Shown: in pieces, positions 9,087 through 18,254 of the stretch
How the letters are laid out: every line of letters begins with the position of its first letter
How positions within the stretch are numbered: position 1 is the first letter of the stretch
NCBI RefSeq assembly: GCF_900156525.1
Contig: NZ_FTPS01000001.1
Span: 1,488,001 to 1,552,000 of the forward strand
DNA: 64,000 bases
Source of the DNA: Pontibaca methylaminivorans
GTDB taxonomy: Bacteria; Pseudomonadota; Alphaproteobacteria; Rhodobacterales; Rhodobacteraceae
Reading direction: 5' to 3'
Translations under genes and position numbers: made by a program
The notes under the pieces: model-generated
What the model saw: only the letters and a program-made list of their open reading frames with translations
What the model was told of the DNA's origin: nothing
Database searches by the model: none

Positions 9087-9332
9087 TCAGCGTGAAATGG
9101 CGCGCCAGCCCCAGATCAGCAGGCAGGCCCCGACCAGCCCGACGATCAACTGAGGAATCCAGGCGTTGGCGGCGTAGATGCCGACGATACTGAGTATCCC
9201 GTTCAGCACCACCGCGCCGACGATGCCGAGCACGATGTTGAGCAGGATCCCGGTGTTCGCGCTCATGATCATGCTGGCGATCCAGCCGGCGAGCCCGCCG
9301 ACGATGATCGCTCCGATAAAGCCGATGCCCAT
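9087..9332 (-). CDS. GlsB/YeaQ/YmgE family stress-response membrane protein
   Basis: An 81-residue inner-membrane protein with three hydrophobic segments and the glycine-rich repeat typical of the transglycosylase-associated (Transgly_assoc) family: FIGAIIVGGLAGWIASMIM, then ILLNIVLGIVGAVVLNGIL, then IVGLVGACLLIWGWR. Members are often induced by stress; the molecular role is unknown. The ATG at 9330-9332 is chosen because the glycine motif starts immediately. A promoter candidate lies about 60 bases upstream. Confidence 0.92.
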   Translation of the reverse strand: MGIGFIGAIIVGGLAGWIASMIMSANTGILLNIVLGIVGAVVLNGILSIVGIYAANAWIPQLIVGLVGACLLIWGWRAISR

Positions 9333-9387
9333 TCTGCGTTCCTTCCCTGACTGTTTGCGGCCGCACTGATGTTCGTGCCTCTTCCGG

Positions 9388-9415
9388 CTATAAGCGCGCA
9401 GCGTGCCCGAGGCAA
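9388..9415 (-). promoter_or_regulatory. Candidate promoter for the GlsB-like gene
   Basis: On the minus strand TTGCCT, a 16-base spacer and TTATAG lie 56 bases before the start codon of the GlsB-like gene. The -10 is a 5 of 6 match to the sigma70 consensus and the -35 a 4 of 6 match. Confidence 0.4.
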
Positions 9416-9497
9416 TCATGGCCGTGTCGAACGCGCCCCGGCCGGCGGCGAGAGCACCGGCTGCGCAGCCCCGTGGCGCAGATCGGTGACGGGTGTT

Positions 9498-9545
9498 CGG
9501 TGATGGGGGCCCGTGACGGGGCGGTGATTGGGGCCCCTGATGGGG
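9498..9545. repeat. Two adjacent imperfect 24-bp direct repeats
   Basis: Unit 1 (9498-9521) begins cggtgatgggggcccgtga and unit 2 (9522-9545) begins cggtgattggggcccctga; they differ at 3 of 24 positions. A partial third unit (cggtgacggg, 9484-9493) precedes them. The block lies in the divergent region between the GlsB-like gene and the LOG gene. Confidence 0.8.
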
Positions 9546-9603
9546 GTTGAAGGCATGCGGGCGATGGGTCAGGAATGAACGCATTGAAACGCAAGGATCT
9601 GCG

Positions 9604-10476
9604 ATGAAAGACGACCGCCGGAGCCGCTTCCGCGATGCCCATTCCGACCGGCAGGCTGCCGGCGGAGTGCCAGACACGCCCCAGACGCGCAGCCCGGCCT
9701 ATCGGCTGGCCTTTGCCGATGACGATTTCCTCTGCCGCAAGGAACTGCGCCCGGTGCGGCTGCAGCTTGAACTGCTCAAGCCGCAGATGGCGCTTGACGA
9801 GATGGGCATCAACAGCACCATCGTGCTGTTCGGCGGCGCCCGCGTCCCCGCGCCCGAGCTTCGCCACGAAGCCCGCACGCCGGTGCTGGCCTCGCTCGCG
9901 GAATATTACGAGGAGGCGCGCATCTTCGCCCGCCGCATCACCCAGCGATCCCTTGCCGAGGGAGGGGCCGACAACATCATCTGCACCGGCGGCGGACCGG
10001 GCGTCATGGAGGCCGGAAACCGCGGCGCGGCCGATGCGGGCGGGATCTCGATCGGGCTCAATATCGTGCTGCCGCATGAGCAGGCCCCGAACGCCTGGGT
10101 GACGCCCGATCTGGCCTTCAACTTTCACTATTTCGCCATCCGCAAGATGCATTTCCTGATGCGGGCGCGGGCGATCTGCGTGTTTCCTGGCGGATACGGC
10201 ACCCTTGACGAGACATTCGAGAGCCTCACCCTGATCCAGACCGGCCGCATGGAACGGATTCCCTTCCTGCTGTTCGGGCGCGAATTCTGGGAACGGATCA
10301 TCAACTGGGAGGCGCTGGCCGAGGCCGGCACGATCTCGGACGAGGATCTCGACCTGTTCCGCTTCGTCGAATCGGCGGAAGAGGCGATCTCCCTCATCGA
10401 CAACTGGCCGGACAGCGGCGAGCGGCGCTCAAGCATCCCCGACCTGCCCCAGTCCTCGCCGACCGGCGGGGCCTGA
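9604..10476 (+). CDS. LOG family (TIGR00730-like) Rossmann-fold protein
   Basis: Resembles the LOG/YgdH group, whose members are cytokinin riboside 5'-monophosphate phosphoribohydrolases or nucleotide 5'-monophosphate nucleosidases. The family loop PGGYGTLDETFE is present in the second half, with a GGGPGVMEAGNRGA nucleotide-binding segment before it and FGGARVPAPE near the N-terminal third. The protein has 290 residues from the ATG at 9604, which has an AAGGA site 6 bases upstream; a start at 9547 would have none. The extra N-terminal 60 residues are typical of the longer LOG subgroup. It converges with rlmN with 8 bases between the stops. The exact substrate cannot be told from the sequence. 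Confidence 0.88.
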   Translation: MKDDRRSRFRDAHSDRQAAGGVPDTPQTRSPAYRLAFADDDFLCRKELRPVRLQLELLKPQMALDEMGINSTIVLFGGARVPAPELRHEARTPVLASLAEYYEEARIFARRITQRSLAEGGADNIICTGGGPGVMEAGNRGAADAGGISIGLNIVLPHEQAPNAWVTPDLAFNFHYFAIRKMHFLMRARAICVFPGGYGTLDETFESLTLIQTGRMERIPFLLFGREFWERIINWEALAEAGTISDEDLDLFRFVESAEEAISLIDNWPDSGERRSSIPDLPQSSPTGGA

Positions 10477-10484
10477 CGAGGGGG

Positions 10485-11675
10485 TCAGCCGGTGGTGGTG
10501 CCGGTCTCGGCGGCGATCTGCGCCCGGCTCTTGCGGGCGCGTTCGGTCGCGGATTTGAGCTGCCCGCAGGCCGCCATGATGTCCTCGCCGCGCGGCGTGC
10601 GGATCGGGCTCGCGTAGCCGGCCTTGTAGATGATGTCGGCGAATGCGCGGATGCGTTTTTCGGGCGAGCGGCGATAGGGCGCGCCCGGCCATTCGTTGAA
10701 CGGGATGAGGTTGATCTTGGCCGGGATCCCCTCGATCAGGCGCAGCAGCCGGCGTGCGTCCTCGTCGCTGTCATTCACCCCGTCGAGCATGACATATTCA
10801 AAGGTGATGCGTTCGGAATTGGACAGTCGCGGATAGGTTCGCAGCGCGTCGAGCAGCGCGGCGATGTTCCATTTGCGGTTGATCGGCACCAGCGTGTCGC
10901 GCAGCTCGTCAGTGGTTGCGTGGAACGACACCGCCAGCAGGCAGCCGATCTCCCGCGCCGTGCGCTCGATCTCGGGCACGACCCCGCTGGTCGACAGCGT
11001 GATGCGCCGGCGCGAAAGCTGGATGCCCTCGGCATCCATGGCGATCTTCATCGCGTCGCGCACGTTCTCGAAATTGTAAAGCGGCTCTCCCATGCCCATG
11101 AGCACGATGTTGGACAGGAGCCGCGTTTCGTCCTTGGGCGCGCCGGGGGTCGGCCATTCGCCCAGGTCGTCGCGCACCACCATGACCTGGCCGATGATCT
11201 CGCCCGCGGTGAGGTTGCGGACGAGCTTCTGCGTGCCGGTGTGGCAGAAGGAGCAGGTGAGGGTGCAGCCGACCTGGCTGGAGATGCAGAGCGTGCCGCG
11301 ATCCGCCTCGGGGATATAGACCACTTCGACCTCATGCCCGCCGGCGATCCGCACGAGATACTTGCGCGTGCCGTCGCCGCTCAACTGCCGGCTCACGACC
11401 TCGGGCAGGGCGATCGTGAACTGTTCGGCAAGCCCGGCGCGGTAATCCTTGGCAAGGTTGGTCATCTGCGCAAAGTCGCGCACGCCCCACTGATAGATCC
11501 ACTGCCAGATCTGGCTGACGCGCATCTTCGCCTGCCGCTCCGGCGTGCCGGCGGCGATCAGCGCATCGCGCATCGCCTCCCGCGTCAGGCCGACAAGGTT
11601 CACGCGCCCCTCGCTCTCCGGCAGCTTGCGGGGGAAGGTCACGACATCCTGCGTGATCGGGGCGGTTGCGGACAT
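10485..11675 (-). CDS. rlmN: 23S rRNA (adenine2503-C2)-methyltransferase / tRNA m2A37 methyltransferase
   Basis: Radical SAM enzyme that methylates C2 of A2503 in 23S rRNA and of A37 in some tRNAs. The [4Fe-4S] motif C-x3-C-x2-C is [11 protein letters not shown]. Other family marks are [13 protein letters not shown], the [21 protein letters not shown] block and [15 protein letters not shown]. The C-terminal catalytic Cys lies in IMAACGQL. The start at 11673-11675 gives a 396-residue protein of normal length; the in-frame ATG 69 bases upstream would add a proline-rich, non-conserved piece. Confidence 0.96.
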   Translation of the reverse strand: MSATAPITQDVVTFPRKLPESEGRVNLVGLTREAMRDALIAAGTPERQAKMRVSQIWQWIYQWGVRDFAQMTNLAKDYRAGLAEQFTIALPEVVSRQLSGDGTRKYLVRIAGGHEVEVVYIPEADRGTLCISSQVGCTLTCSFCHTGTQKLVRNLTAGEIIGQVMVVRDDLGEWPTPGAPKDETRLLSNIVLMGMGEPLYNFENVRDAMKIAMDAEGIQLSRRRITLSTSGVVPEIERTAREIGCLLAVSFHATTDELRDTLVPINRKWNIAALLDALRTYPRLSNSERITFEYVMLDGVNDSDEDARRLLRLIEGIPAKINLIPFNEWPGAPYRRSPEKRIRAFADIIYKAGYASPIRTPRGEDIMAACGQLKSATERARKSRAQIAAETGTTTG

Positions 11676-11777
11676 GGCGTTACCTGTGCGGTTCGGGGGC
11701 GCGGGGCTCCCGGGGCATATGGGGCGCTCTGCCCCCTTGTCCAAGGTGGCGGTGCTCCGGTTGCTGGTGCACCCGGC

Positions 11778-12311
11778 CTATTTCGAGCAGCGCGCCTGCG
11801 CGTCATCGACCGCCGCGGTGAACCCCATGAGCGAGAACGTGTCCCTGGTCTGGGTGCCCCGGCTCGACCGCGCGGTCAGCACGGCATCGCTGCCCCGTTT
11901 CATGGCGGCGACGATCTTTGCATCGTCATCCGGGCTTGCCGGCCAGGCCCATTCGCCATCGCTGAACAGTTCGAAGGACTGGCTGCCCACCTTCAGGTCC
12001 ACGGTCGATCCGCTGGCGAACGGATAGCCGCCGGTGAATGTCACCTGACCCTTTACCCCGGCGGTCGGACGATAGAACACGAACAGCAGGATATCGCCGC
12101 GCCGGACCTCGACCGCGCGGCCGTCGCGGGTGTTTTCGGTCTTGGTGGGGGCGGAAACGCTCCAGCATTCGGTGGGATTGTCCTCGACGAAGACGCTCCA
12201 GTCCGATTTCCCGGCCACCCGGTTCGTGCTCTGCTGCTGTGCCGGCAGCGCGGTGGCTGCGACAACCAGCGCGAGGCCCGCGGCCATCCCACGGACGAGT
12301 GATGATTTCAT
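11778..12311 (-). CDS. Invasion-associated locus B (IalB) family periplasmic protein
   Basis: A 177-residue exported protein with signal peptide SSLVRGMAAGLALVVAATALPAQ and the IalB core: SDWSVFVEDNPTECWSVSAP, GDILLFVFYRP and the C-terminal ARSSRGTQTRDTFSLMGFTAAV ending in a conserved cysteine region (AQARCSK). The founding member was described in Bartonella erythrocyte invasion, but the family is widespread in free-living alphaproteobacteria and its general function is unknown. The start is the ATG at 12309-12311, 370 bases from the divergent CAP-domain gene. Confidence 0.9.
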   Translation of the reverse strand: MKSSLVRGMAAGLALVVAATALPAQQQSTNRVAGKSDWSVFVEDNPTECWSVSAPTKTENTRDGRAVEVRRGDILLFVFYRPTAGVKGQVTFTGGYPFASGSTVDLKVGSQSFELFSDGEWAWPASPDDDAKIVAAMKRGSDAVLTARSSRGTQTRDTFSLMGFTAAVDDAQARCSK

Positions 12312-12679
12312 GTATTCAGCCTCCAGACTGTCCTTGACCTCAATTCCCCCGGAAAACGCCTTGCGAGCCTTGCCGGCCGTCTGAAAATGGCGCTGCCGCA
12401 TGGATGCCGGTAAGGCAGCCACGGGCAGCACCCTAGCGCATCTAGCATTTCCGTTGAAAGAGCGGAAGGACGCAATCTCGCCAAGTTGTGAGGCGACCCG
12501 CCCCGCGCGGATTCAACCCCGTGGTGGTCGTTGCGGCCGATGAAATGTGTGTCCTGGGCAACAGCCTGCCGTCATCGGTGCGGCGCAGGCGCGGTCCGGA
12601 CCCGCGCCCGGTGCTTGACGTTGCCATGATCCGAGGTGCGCTGTAATGGCATATGGCAAAGACTCACTCGGGGTATGAC
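12312..12679. other. Gene-free divergent region between the IalB and CAP-domain genes
   Basis: These 368 bases carry no credible gene; the only frame over 60 codons (12442-12627, minus) is Arg/Thr rich and lacks any family resemblance. The region must hold two divergent promoters. On the plus strand TTGACG occurs at 12615-12620, but no good -10 sits at the usual spacing. On the minus strand TAGGGT near 12433 with a weak upstream hexamer is possible. Nothing else was seen. Confidence 0.6.
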
Positions 12680-13192
12680 ATGACACGTCTGCTTTCTCTT
12701 TTCCTGGTCCTCATTCTTGGTCTGTCAGCCTGTTCCGGGCTGGAGCCGGTGCAGCTTGGGCCGGATGGAAAGCCGCTGCCGCGCCCCTATCAGATCCGGC
12801 CGGGCGACACGTCGCGGATCCAGTTCGGGCTGCTCGATTCGGTCAACTCCCTGCGGAGCGCGGCCGGCCGGCCCGAGGTGCAGCTGAACGCGCGCCTGAA
12901 CGCCGCCGCCGAAACCCATTCGCGCGACATGGCGAATCAGAACCGGCCCTGGCATTTCGGGTCGGACGGATCCTCGCCCTTCGACCGCGTACGTCGCGCC
13001 GGCTATGAGGGGCGGATGCTGGGCGAGAATATCTCGGAAAGCTACGAGACCGAGCACCAGACCCTGAGCGCCTGGATGGAAGATCGCAGCACCCGCGACG
13101 TGATCCTTGACCGGCGCGCCCGCGATCTGGGCTTCGGCTGGTATCAGGAATCGGGCGGCAAGATCTGGTGGACGTTGCTCATGGGCGGCTGA
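12680..13192 (+). CDS. CAP-domain (SCP/PR1-like) lipoprotein
   Basis: A 170-residue protein with a lipoprotein signal peptide (TRLLSLFLVLILGLSAC, lipidated Cys at residue 18) followed by a CAP/SCP domain: SVNSLRSAAGRPEVQLNARL, the metal-site His in AETHSRDMA, a WHFGSDGSSPFDRVRRAGY segment and GENIS. The end GFGWYQESGGKIWWTLLMGG is the typical last strand. Bacterial CAP proteins are envelope proteins of poorly known function. The ATG at 12680 is preferred to 12653 because it begins directly at the charged n-region of the signal peptide. Confidence 0.88.
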   Translation: MTRLLSLFLVLILGLSACSGLEPVQLGPDGKPLPRPYQIRPGDTSRIQFGLLDSVNSLRSAAGRPEVQLNARLNAAAETHSRDMANQNRPWHFGSDGSSPFDRVRRAGYEGRMLGENISESYETEHQTLSAWMEDRSTRDVILDRRARDLGFGWYQESGGKIWWTLLMGG

Positions 13193-13291
13193 ACCCGCCC
13201 GCACCAGCGCACTTGCCTGCTCCGGCTTGCATTTGTCCCGCTTCGGCCGGATATGTGGGTCGCCTGAACGGGACGTGACCCGTTGATGACG

Positions 13292-13312
13292 GGGCGGCCA
13301 CAGGGGCCGCCC
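13292..13312. terminator. GC hairpin between convergent genes
   Basis: gggcggcc, loop acagg, ggccgccc: a perfect 8-bp stem in the convergent gap between the CAP-domain gene and the L,D-transpeptidase gene. No T-run on either side, so a terminator role is only likely, not shown. Confidence 0.45.
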
Positions 13313-13329
13313 GATCCGGTGCCTGACCT

Positions 13330-13833
13330 TCAGGGCATCAGAAAGACCGGCGTGCCGTCGCGCACCATGGCGTAAAGCTGCTCCATCTCGCGATTCTTCA
13401 CGGCGATGCAGCCCGCGGTCCAGTCGCGGCGGCTGATCGCGCCGGCGTTCGGCTCTCCGTGAATGAAGATGTCGCCGCCAGGGCTGCGGTTGAAGGCGCG
13501 CGCCGCCTCGATATCCGCCGGGCTCGGATAGGAAATCCCGAGCGACAGATGATAAAGGCTGTTCGGATTGCGCCGGTCGATGAAATACAGCCCCTCGGGG
13601 GTTCTTCCGTCCCCTTCGAACTGCTTGTGGCCGACCGGGGCAAAGCCGAGGTCGAACTCCACATCCTTGATGACCTGATCGTTGTTCAGCAGATACATCC
13701 GCCGCTCGCCCTTCTTGATGATGACCGATGTCACCTCGGGGCCGTTGTAGGTCTGGAACTTGGTCGGCTTGCGGCTGCAAGCACCAAGGGCGAGCGCCGT
13801 TGCGGCGCCCAGTGCGAAATGTCTCCGTTTCAT
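13330..13833 (-). CDS. L,D-transpeptidase family lipoprotein
   Basis: YkuD-type L,D-transpeptidase, forming 3-3 peptidoglycan cross-links or linking proteins to peptidoglycan in the periplasm. The 167-residue protein has a lipobox (ALALGAC, Cys19). The catalytic block is intact: IFIHGEPN with His125, and AGCIAVKNREM with Cys142 after Arg/Asp-rich SRRDW. GRTPEGLYFI is the usual substrate-loop strand. The start ATG at 13831-13833 gives the basic n-region MKRRHF. This is one of three wall-acting or envelope proteins in the first 14 kb (with the lytic transglycosylase and CAP protein), but they are not in one operon. Confidence 0.93.
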   Translation of the reverse strand: MKRRHFALGAATALALGACSRKPTKFQTYNGPEVTSVIIKKGERRMYLLNNDQVIKDVEFDLGFAPVGHKQFEGDGRTPEGLYFIDRRNPNSLYHLSLGISYPSPADIEAARAFNRSPGGDIFIHGEPNAGAISRRDWTAGCIAVKNREMEQLYAMVRDGTPVFLMP

Positions 13834-13930
13834 TTTTTTACTGTCTCTGCCTCGTTCTATCCTTGGAATACAAGGGCCCGGACAGAAATCAAAATCAAAT
13901 TTGTTACGGAACGGTGAATGCCGCCGGACA

Positions 13931-15157
13931 TCATGCCGCGCGGGTGAAGCTCGCGACCAGCTCGACATGGGTCGACCAGCGGAACTGATCGACGATCCGC
14001 ACCCAGTCCAGCCCGTAGCCCGCATCGCGGAGCTTGCGGGCATCGCGCGCGAAACTGACCGGGTTGCAGGAGACATAGGCGATGCGCGGAATGGCGGAGT
14101 CGCCGAGCGCCATGGCCTGCGCAATGGCGCCTGCGCGCGGCGGGTCGAGCACGGCGGCATCGAACCCGCGAAGCTCGCCACCCGCGAGCGGTGCGCGGAA
14201 CAGATCGCGCGCCTCGGTGGTGACGTGTTTCAGCCCCGCGGCATGACGCCAGCCCTCGTCAAGCGCGGCCAGCATCGCCGCGTTGCCCTCGACCGCGTGA
14301 ACCCGCGCATCCACGGCCAGCGGCAGGGAGAACGTGCCGCAGCCGGCGAAAAGATCGACGATCCGCGCGGCGCCATGCACCACCTCGCGCACCGCCTCAA
14401 GCAGCGCCGATTCGCCCTCGCGCGTCGCCTGCAGGAAGGCACCCGGCGGCGACGTGACCCGGGCCGGGCCAAAGACCTGCCCGGGCCGCGCGGCCAGGGC
14501 GACGGTTTCGCCCTCCCATGTGAGGCGGGCAAGGCGATGGCGCGCAGCGATGGCACCCAGCGCGGCCCGCAGCGGCCCGTCAGCCGGCTTGCCGCCCTTC
14601 ACCGCCACATCGAGCCCGTTTTCCGAGGCGGTGACGGTCACCGCAAGCGCGCTCTTGCGGCTCGCCCCGACAAGTGCAAGGTCTTCGGCGCCGCCGCGCC
14701 CGGCCAGCACTTCGGGCAGCAGCAGATGGCAGTCGGGAATCGCGGTGATCGCATCCGAGGCCCGGCCGTGAAACCCGGCGAGCGCCCCCTTGCGCGTGCG
14801 CCGCACCGCGAATGTCGCCCGTCGGCGCGAACGGGGCGGCGACGTGACGGTCGGGCGCAGCACCGTCGCAAGCCCCTGTGCCGCGAGCGCCTCCTGCACC
14901 ACCTCCTGTTTCCAGCGGGCGGTGAAATCGTCACTCGCGTGCTGCAACTGGCAGCCGCCGCAGGTGTCGTAATGCGGGCAGGGCGGCGTGATCCGCTGCG
15001 GCGACGGCGACATGATCGCGATGTCGCGCAGGCGCTCGCCCTCGCGCCGCCCGCTCACGGTTTCGCCGGGCAGGCAGCGCGGCGCAAAGATCGGCCCCGG
15101 CGCGATCCCGTCGCCCAGATGGCCGAGCCGCTCGATCAGCACGGTTTTGCGCGTCAT
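13931..15157 (-). CDS. RlmD/TrmA-like class I SAM-dependent RNA methyltransferase (TRAM domain)
   Basis: A 408-residue RNA m5U methyltransferase-like protein. An N-terminal TRAM-type domain (VLIERLGHLGDGIAP) is followed by the Fe-S motif CPHYDTCGGCQLQH, as in RumA/RlmD. The SAM-binding motif is IVDLFAGCGTFSLPLA; the catalytic region has DPPRAGAIAQ and the nucleophile Cys in YVSCNPVSFARD. The target (probably 23S rRNA U1939 or a tRNA uridine) cannot be assigned from sequence alone. Its ATG overlaps the stop of the upstream ABC exporter gene by 4 bases, so the two are translationally coupled. Confidence 0.92.
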   Translation of the reverse strand: MTRKTVLIERLGHLGDGIAPGPIFAPRCLPGETVSGRREGERLRDIAIMSPSPQRITPPCPHYDTCGGCQLQHASDDFTARWKQEVVQEALAAQGLATVLRPTVTSPPRSRRRATFAVRRTRKGALAGFHGRASDAITAIPDCHLLLPEVLAGRGGAEDLALVGASRKSALAVTVTASENGLDVAVKGGKPADGPLRAALGAIAARHRLARLTWEGETVALAARPGQVFGPARVTSPPGAFLQATREGESALLEAVREVVHGAARIVDLFAGCGTFSLPLAVDARVHAVEGNAAMLAALDEGWRHAAGLKHVTTEARDLFRAPLAGGELRGFDAAVLDPPRAGAIAQAMALGDSAIPRIAYVSCNPVSFARDARKLRDAGYGLDWVRIVDQFRWSTHVELVASFTRAA

Positions 15158-16986
15158 TCGGCCGCTTCGGCGCGGATGAACCCGCCCGACTGCCGGTTCC
15201 AGAACCGCGCGTAAAGTCCGCCGAGTTCCAGCAGTTCGTCATGGGTGCCGCTTTCGGCGATCCGCCCGTGATCCATCACCACGATGCGATCCATCTCGGA
15301 CAGCGTCGAAAGCCGGTGCGCGATGGCGAGCACCGTCTTGCCCTCCATCACCCGGTGCAGGGCGGTCTGGATGGCCGCCTCGACCTCGGAATCGAGCGCG
15401 CTCGTGGCTTCGTCCAGCACGAGGATCGGCGCATCCTTGAGGATCGTCCGGGCAAGGGCGATGCGCTGGCGCTGGCCACCCGAAAGCTTTACGCCGCGTT
15501 CCCCGAGATGGGCCTCATAGCCGCGCCGGCCCTTGTGGTCCTCCATGAGTTCGATGAAATCATGCGCCTCGGCCTTCTGGGTGGCCTCGATCATCTCGTC
15601 ATCGGCGGCGTTCGGGCGACCATACAGGATGTTGTCGCGGGCCGAGCGGTTGAACATGGCGGTTTCCTGCGTGACCACGCCGATCTGGCGGCGCAGGCTT
15701 TCCTGCGTGACCCGTTCAATATTCTGCCCGTCGATGCGGATCTCGCCCGATTCGGGGTGATAGAGCCGCAGCAGCAGCGAAACCAGCGTCGATTTCCCGG
15801 CCCCCGAAGCGCCGACAAGGCCAAGCTTTTCGCCCGGGGCGATCACCAGATCCAGATTGTGAACGCCCCCGATGCCGCGCCCGTAGGTAAAGGACACGTT
15901 GTCGAAGGCGATCGCGCCCCGCGGCACCTCTAGCTCGGGCGCCGCCGGGACGTCACGGATGCGGCGCCTCGGCGTCAGCGTCTTCATGCCGTCCTCGATC
16001 TCGCCGATGTTGGAATAGATCGCCATCAGGGTGAAGCTGACCCAGCCGGTCATCTGGGCGATGCGGATCGCGATCGTGCCGGCGGCGACGATATCGCCGG
16101 TGCTGGCCTGCCCCCGCTGCCAGAGCCACAGCGTCGCGCCGATCAGCAGCACCGGCAGGGCCCCGGACAGGATCGTGAGGCAAAGCCGGAACAGGGCCGA
16201 AATCATGCCGAAATCGAGCGCCCGACCGCGATAGTATTCCATCGCATCGAGCGCCTCGCGGTCCTCGTGTTCGTCATGGGCGAACAGCTTGACCGTGCGG
16301 ATATTGGTGATCGTGTCCACCACATGGCCCGACACCATCGCCCGCGCCCCTGCGCGAGATCCGGCGCGCTTGCGCACCCGGGGCAGGAAGAACGAGATCA
16401 ACAGCCCATAGGCGCAGAGCCAGCCCAGGAACAGCAGCATGGTGGCCGGCTGGATCGCGGCAAGAAGCAGAAGCGCCCCGGCCAGCGATGCCAGCGAATA
16501 GGCGACCACGTTGATGACCTCGGCCGCCACGTCGGTCACGGCGCGTGCGGTCTGCATCTGCTTCTGGGCGATGCGCCCGGCGAAATCGTCCTCGAAAAAC
16601 GCCACCGCCTGCCCGAGCGTCCAGCGATGCAGCCGCGACAGCACGAGCGGCAGCACGTTCGGCTGGACGATGGCCGAGTTCGACGTGGCCGAAAGCCCCG
16701 AAAAGATCGGGCGCAGAACCAGGAAGAACGCCGCCGCCCCGACCAGAAGAATCAGGTTCGAACCGTCGAAAAACTCCTCCGGGCCGCTGGCCTGCGTGGC
16801 GTCGATCACCCAGCCGAGGATCAGCGCCGTGGCGGCCTCCAGCGCGCCCGCTGCCCCCGAGAACAGCGCCGCGAGCCAGAGCGCCGGCCAGCTTCCCGAC
16901 AGGCACCAGCGCATGAAGGCGGACAGCGTTTGCGGCGGCGGCCCCTTGGCGGGGCGAAAGGCGTCGATCAGGTTTCCATATTTCAT
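15154..16986 (-). CDS. ABC exporter, fused permease and ATPase (MsbA-like)
   Basis: Homodimeric inner-membrane exporter half, 610 residues from ATG 16984-16986. The N-terminal half (to about 330) is a six-helix exporter domain (GALEAATALILGWVIDAT, FFLVLRPIFSGL, ASLAGALLLLAAIQPATMLLFL and others). The ATPase half has Walker A GASGAGKST, the signature LSGGQRQRIALAR, Walker B ILVLDEATSALD and the switch His in AIAHRLSTL. Substrate unknown; lipids or drugs are typical. It lies directly upstream of, and overlaps by 4 bases, the RNA methyltransferase gene, a pairing with no obvious functional link. Confidence 0.92.
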   Translation of the reverse strand: MKYGNLIDAFRPAKGPPPQTLSAFMRWCLSGSWPALWLAALFSGAAGALEAATALILGWVIDATQASGPEEFFDGSNLILLVGAAAFFLVLRPIFSGLSATSNSAIVQPNVLPLVLSRLHRWTLGQAVAFFEDDFAGRIAQKQMQTARAVTDVAAEVINVVAYSLASLAGALLLLAAIQPATMLLFLGWLCAYGLLISFFLPRVRKRAGSRAGARAMVSGHVVDTITNIRTVKLFAHDEHEDREALDAMEYYRGRALDFGMISALFRLCLTILSGALPVLLIGATLWLWQRGQASTGDIVAAGTIAIRIAQMTGWVSFTLMAIYSNIGEIEDGMKTLTPRRRIRDVPAAPELEVPRGAIAFDNVSFTYGRGIGGVHNLDLVIAPGEKLGLVGASGAGKSTLVSLLLRLYHPESGEIRIDGQNIERVTQESLRRQIGVVTQETAMFNRSARDNILYGRPNAADDEMIEATQKAEAHDFIELMEDHKGRRGYEAHLGERGVKLSGGQRQRIALARTILKDAPILVLDEATSALDSEVEAAIQTALHRVMEGKTVLAIAHRLSTLSEMDRIVVMDHGRIAESGTHDELLELGGLYARFWNRQSGGFIRAEAAE

Positions 16987-17096
16987 GATGCCGTCACTTT
17001 TCTGCCGGGAACCGTGCCCGGGGCATGTCTGTCCGCCTCCCACGCCGCCCCTTGTCCACGGTTTTGCCGGCTTCAACAAGCAGGCAGTGGATGCTG

Positions 17097-18254
17097 TCAC
17101 GCAAGCGCAAGGAGCGCCTCGCGATCCAGCGCGAAATCCGATGCGATCCAGCGTCGTTCGAGCGTTTCGAGCCGCGCACCCAGGTCGGGCCCGGAGAACC
17201 GCGGCATGAGATCCCTTGCCGCGACCGGGAAGTCCTGTTCCGCGCCGCGGACAAGGGCGGCTTTCCAACCGTCCGGCAGATCGGCGCCGCTCATGGCCGC
17301 CCGCAGCAGCAGCGCATCGCGCCCCGCCTCCGGGCCGTGCCGATAGCCAAGTTCCGCCGCGCCCATGGATCCGGTGGCGGCGTCGCGCATGACGGCCATG
17401 CGCCGCCGGTCGCGCCGCGCAAGCCGGAGTTCCGCGAGTTCCGCCCCCCACCCGAGTGCCGCAAGGCGGCGCAGCGCGTCCGGCTCCGCCCCGGCCTCCT
17501 GCTCGAGATGCACAAGCGGTGCGAGCGGCGCGTCATCGGCACCGGGCAGCACCGCGCGCAGCACACCGCAGGCGCGCATGGCCGCGCAGGACCGCACCGG
17601 ATCGGGCGCCGCCAGCAGTTTCAGGATCTCGGCGGTGATGCGTTCGCGCGACAGCCGTGCCAACCCGTCGAGATTGCCCGCGATTGCTGCCAGCGCCTCC
17701 GGGTCCGGGCCCTGATCGGCGTCACCATACCAGGCGTGCAGGCGGAAATAGCGCAGGCTGCGCAGGTAATCCTCGCGGATGCGGGCCGCTGCGTCGCCAA
17801 TGAAACGCACCCGCCGCGCGCGCAGATCCGCAAGGCCCCCGAGCGGGTCGATCACCTCGCCGTCCGCGCGCGCGTAAAGCGCATTCATGGTGAAATCGCG
17901 CCGCGCCGCATCCTCGGCAAGGCTGCCCGAATAGGCCACCACCGCGCGCCGCCCGTCGGTGGCAAGGTCGCGGCGGAAGGTCGTCACCTCATGCGCGTGC
18001 CCCTTTGCAACGAGCGTCACCGTTCCATGCGCAAGCCCGGTCGCCACCGCCTTGATCCCCGCCGCACGGGCGAGGCGTATCACGTCTTCGGGCCGCGCGT
18101 CGGTGGCGATGTCGATGTCGCTGACCGCAAGCCCGAGCAGGGCGTTGCGCACGCAGCCGCCGACGAACAGCGCCTGGGCGCCCTGGGCCGCGAGCGCCCG
18201 CATCACCGCCTGCGTGCCCGGATGCACGAGCCATTCGCCCGCGACGCGCGTCAC
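17097..18254 (-). CDS. CCA tRNA nucleotidyltransferase
   Basis: Adds or repairs the 3' CCA end of tRNAs. The class II nucleotidyltransferase head is clear: LFVGGCVRNALLGLAVSDIDIATDA holds the GG motif and the two metal-binding aspartates (DID), followed by VTLVAKGHAHEVTTFRRD and the RRDFTMNALY and LRSLRYFRLH motifs of the head and neck. The 385-residue length without an HD domain fits the alphaproteobacterial form; poly(A) polymerase activity is less likely because the organism's other end of the family is longer. It overlaps the CoA pyrophosphatase stop by 4 bases, so the two are one operon. Confidence 0.93.
   Translation of the reverse strand: MTRVAGEWLVHPGTQAVMRALAAQGAQALFVGGCVRNALLGLAVSDIDIATDARPEDVIRLARAAGIKAVATGLAHGTVTLVAKGHAHEVTTFRRDLATDGRRAVVAYSGSLAEDAARRDFTMNALYARADGEVIDPLGGLADLRARRVRFIGDAAARIREDYLRSLRYFRLHAWYGDADQGPDPEALAAIAGNLDGLARLSRERITAEILKLLAAPDPVRSCAAMRACGVLRAVLPGADDAPLAPLVHLEQEAGAEPDALRRLAALGWGAELAELRLARRDRRRMAVMRDAATGSMGAAELGYRHGPEAGRDALLLRAAMSGADLPDGWKAALVRGAEQDFPVAARDLMPRFSGPDLGARLETLERRWIASDFALDREALLALA

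Noticed and set aside
12442-12627. 61-codon minus-strand ORF in the IalB/CAP gap
   Set aside because: Arg and Thr rich, no ribosome site, no resemblance to any family.
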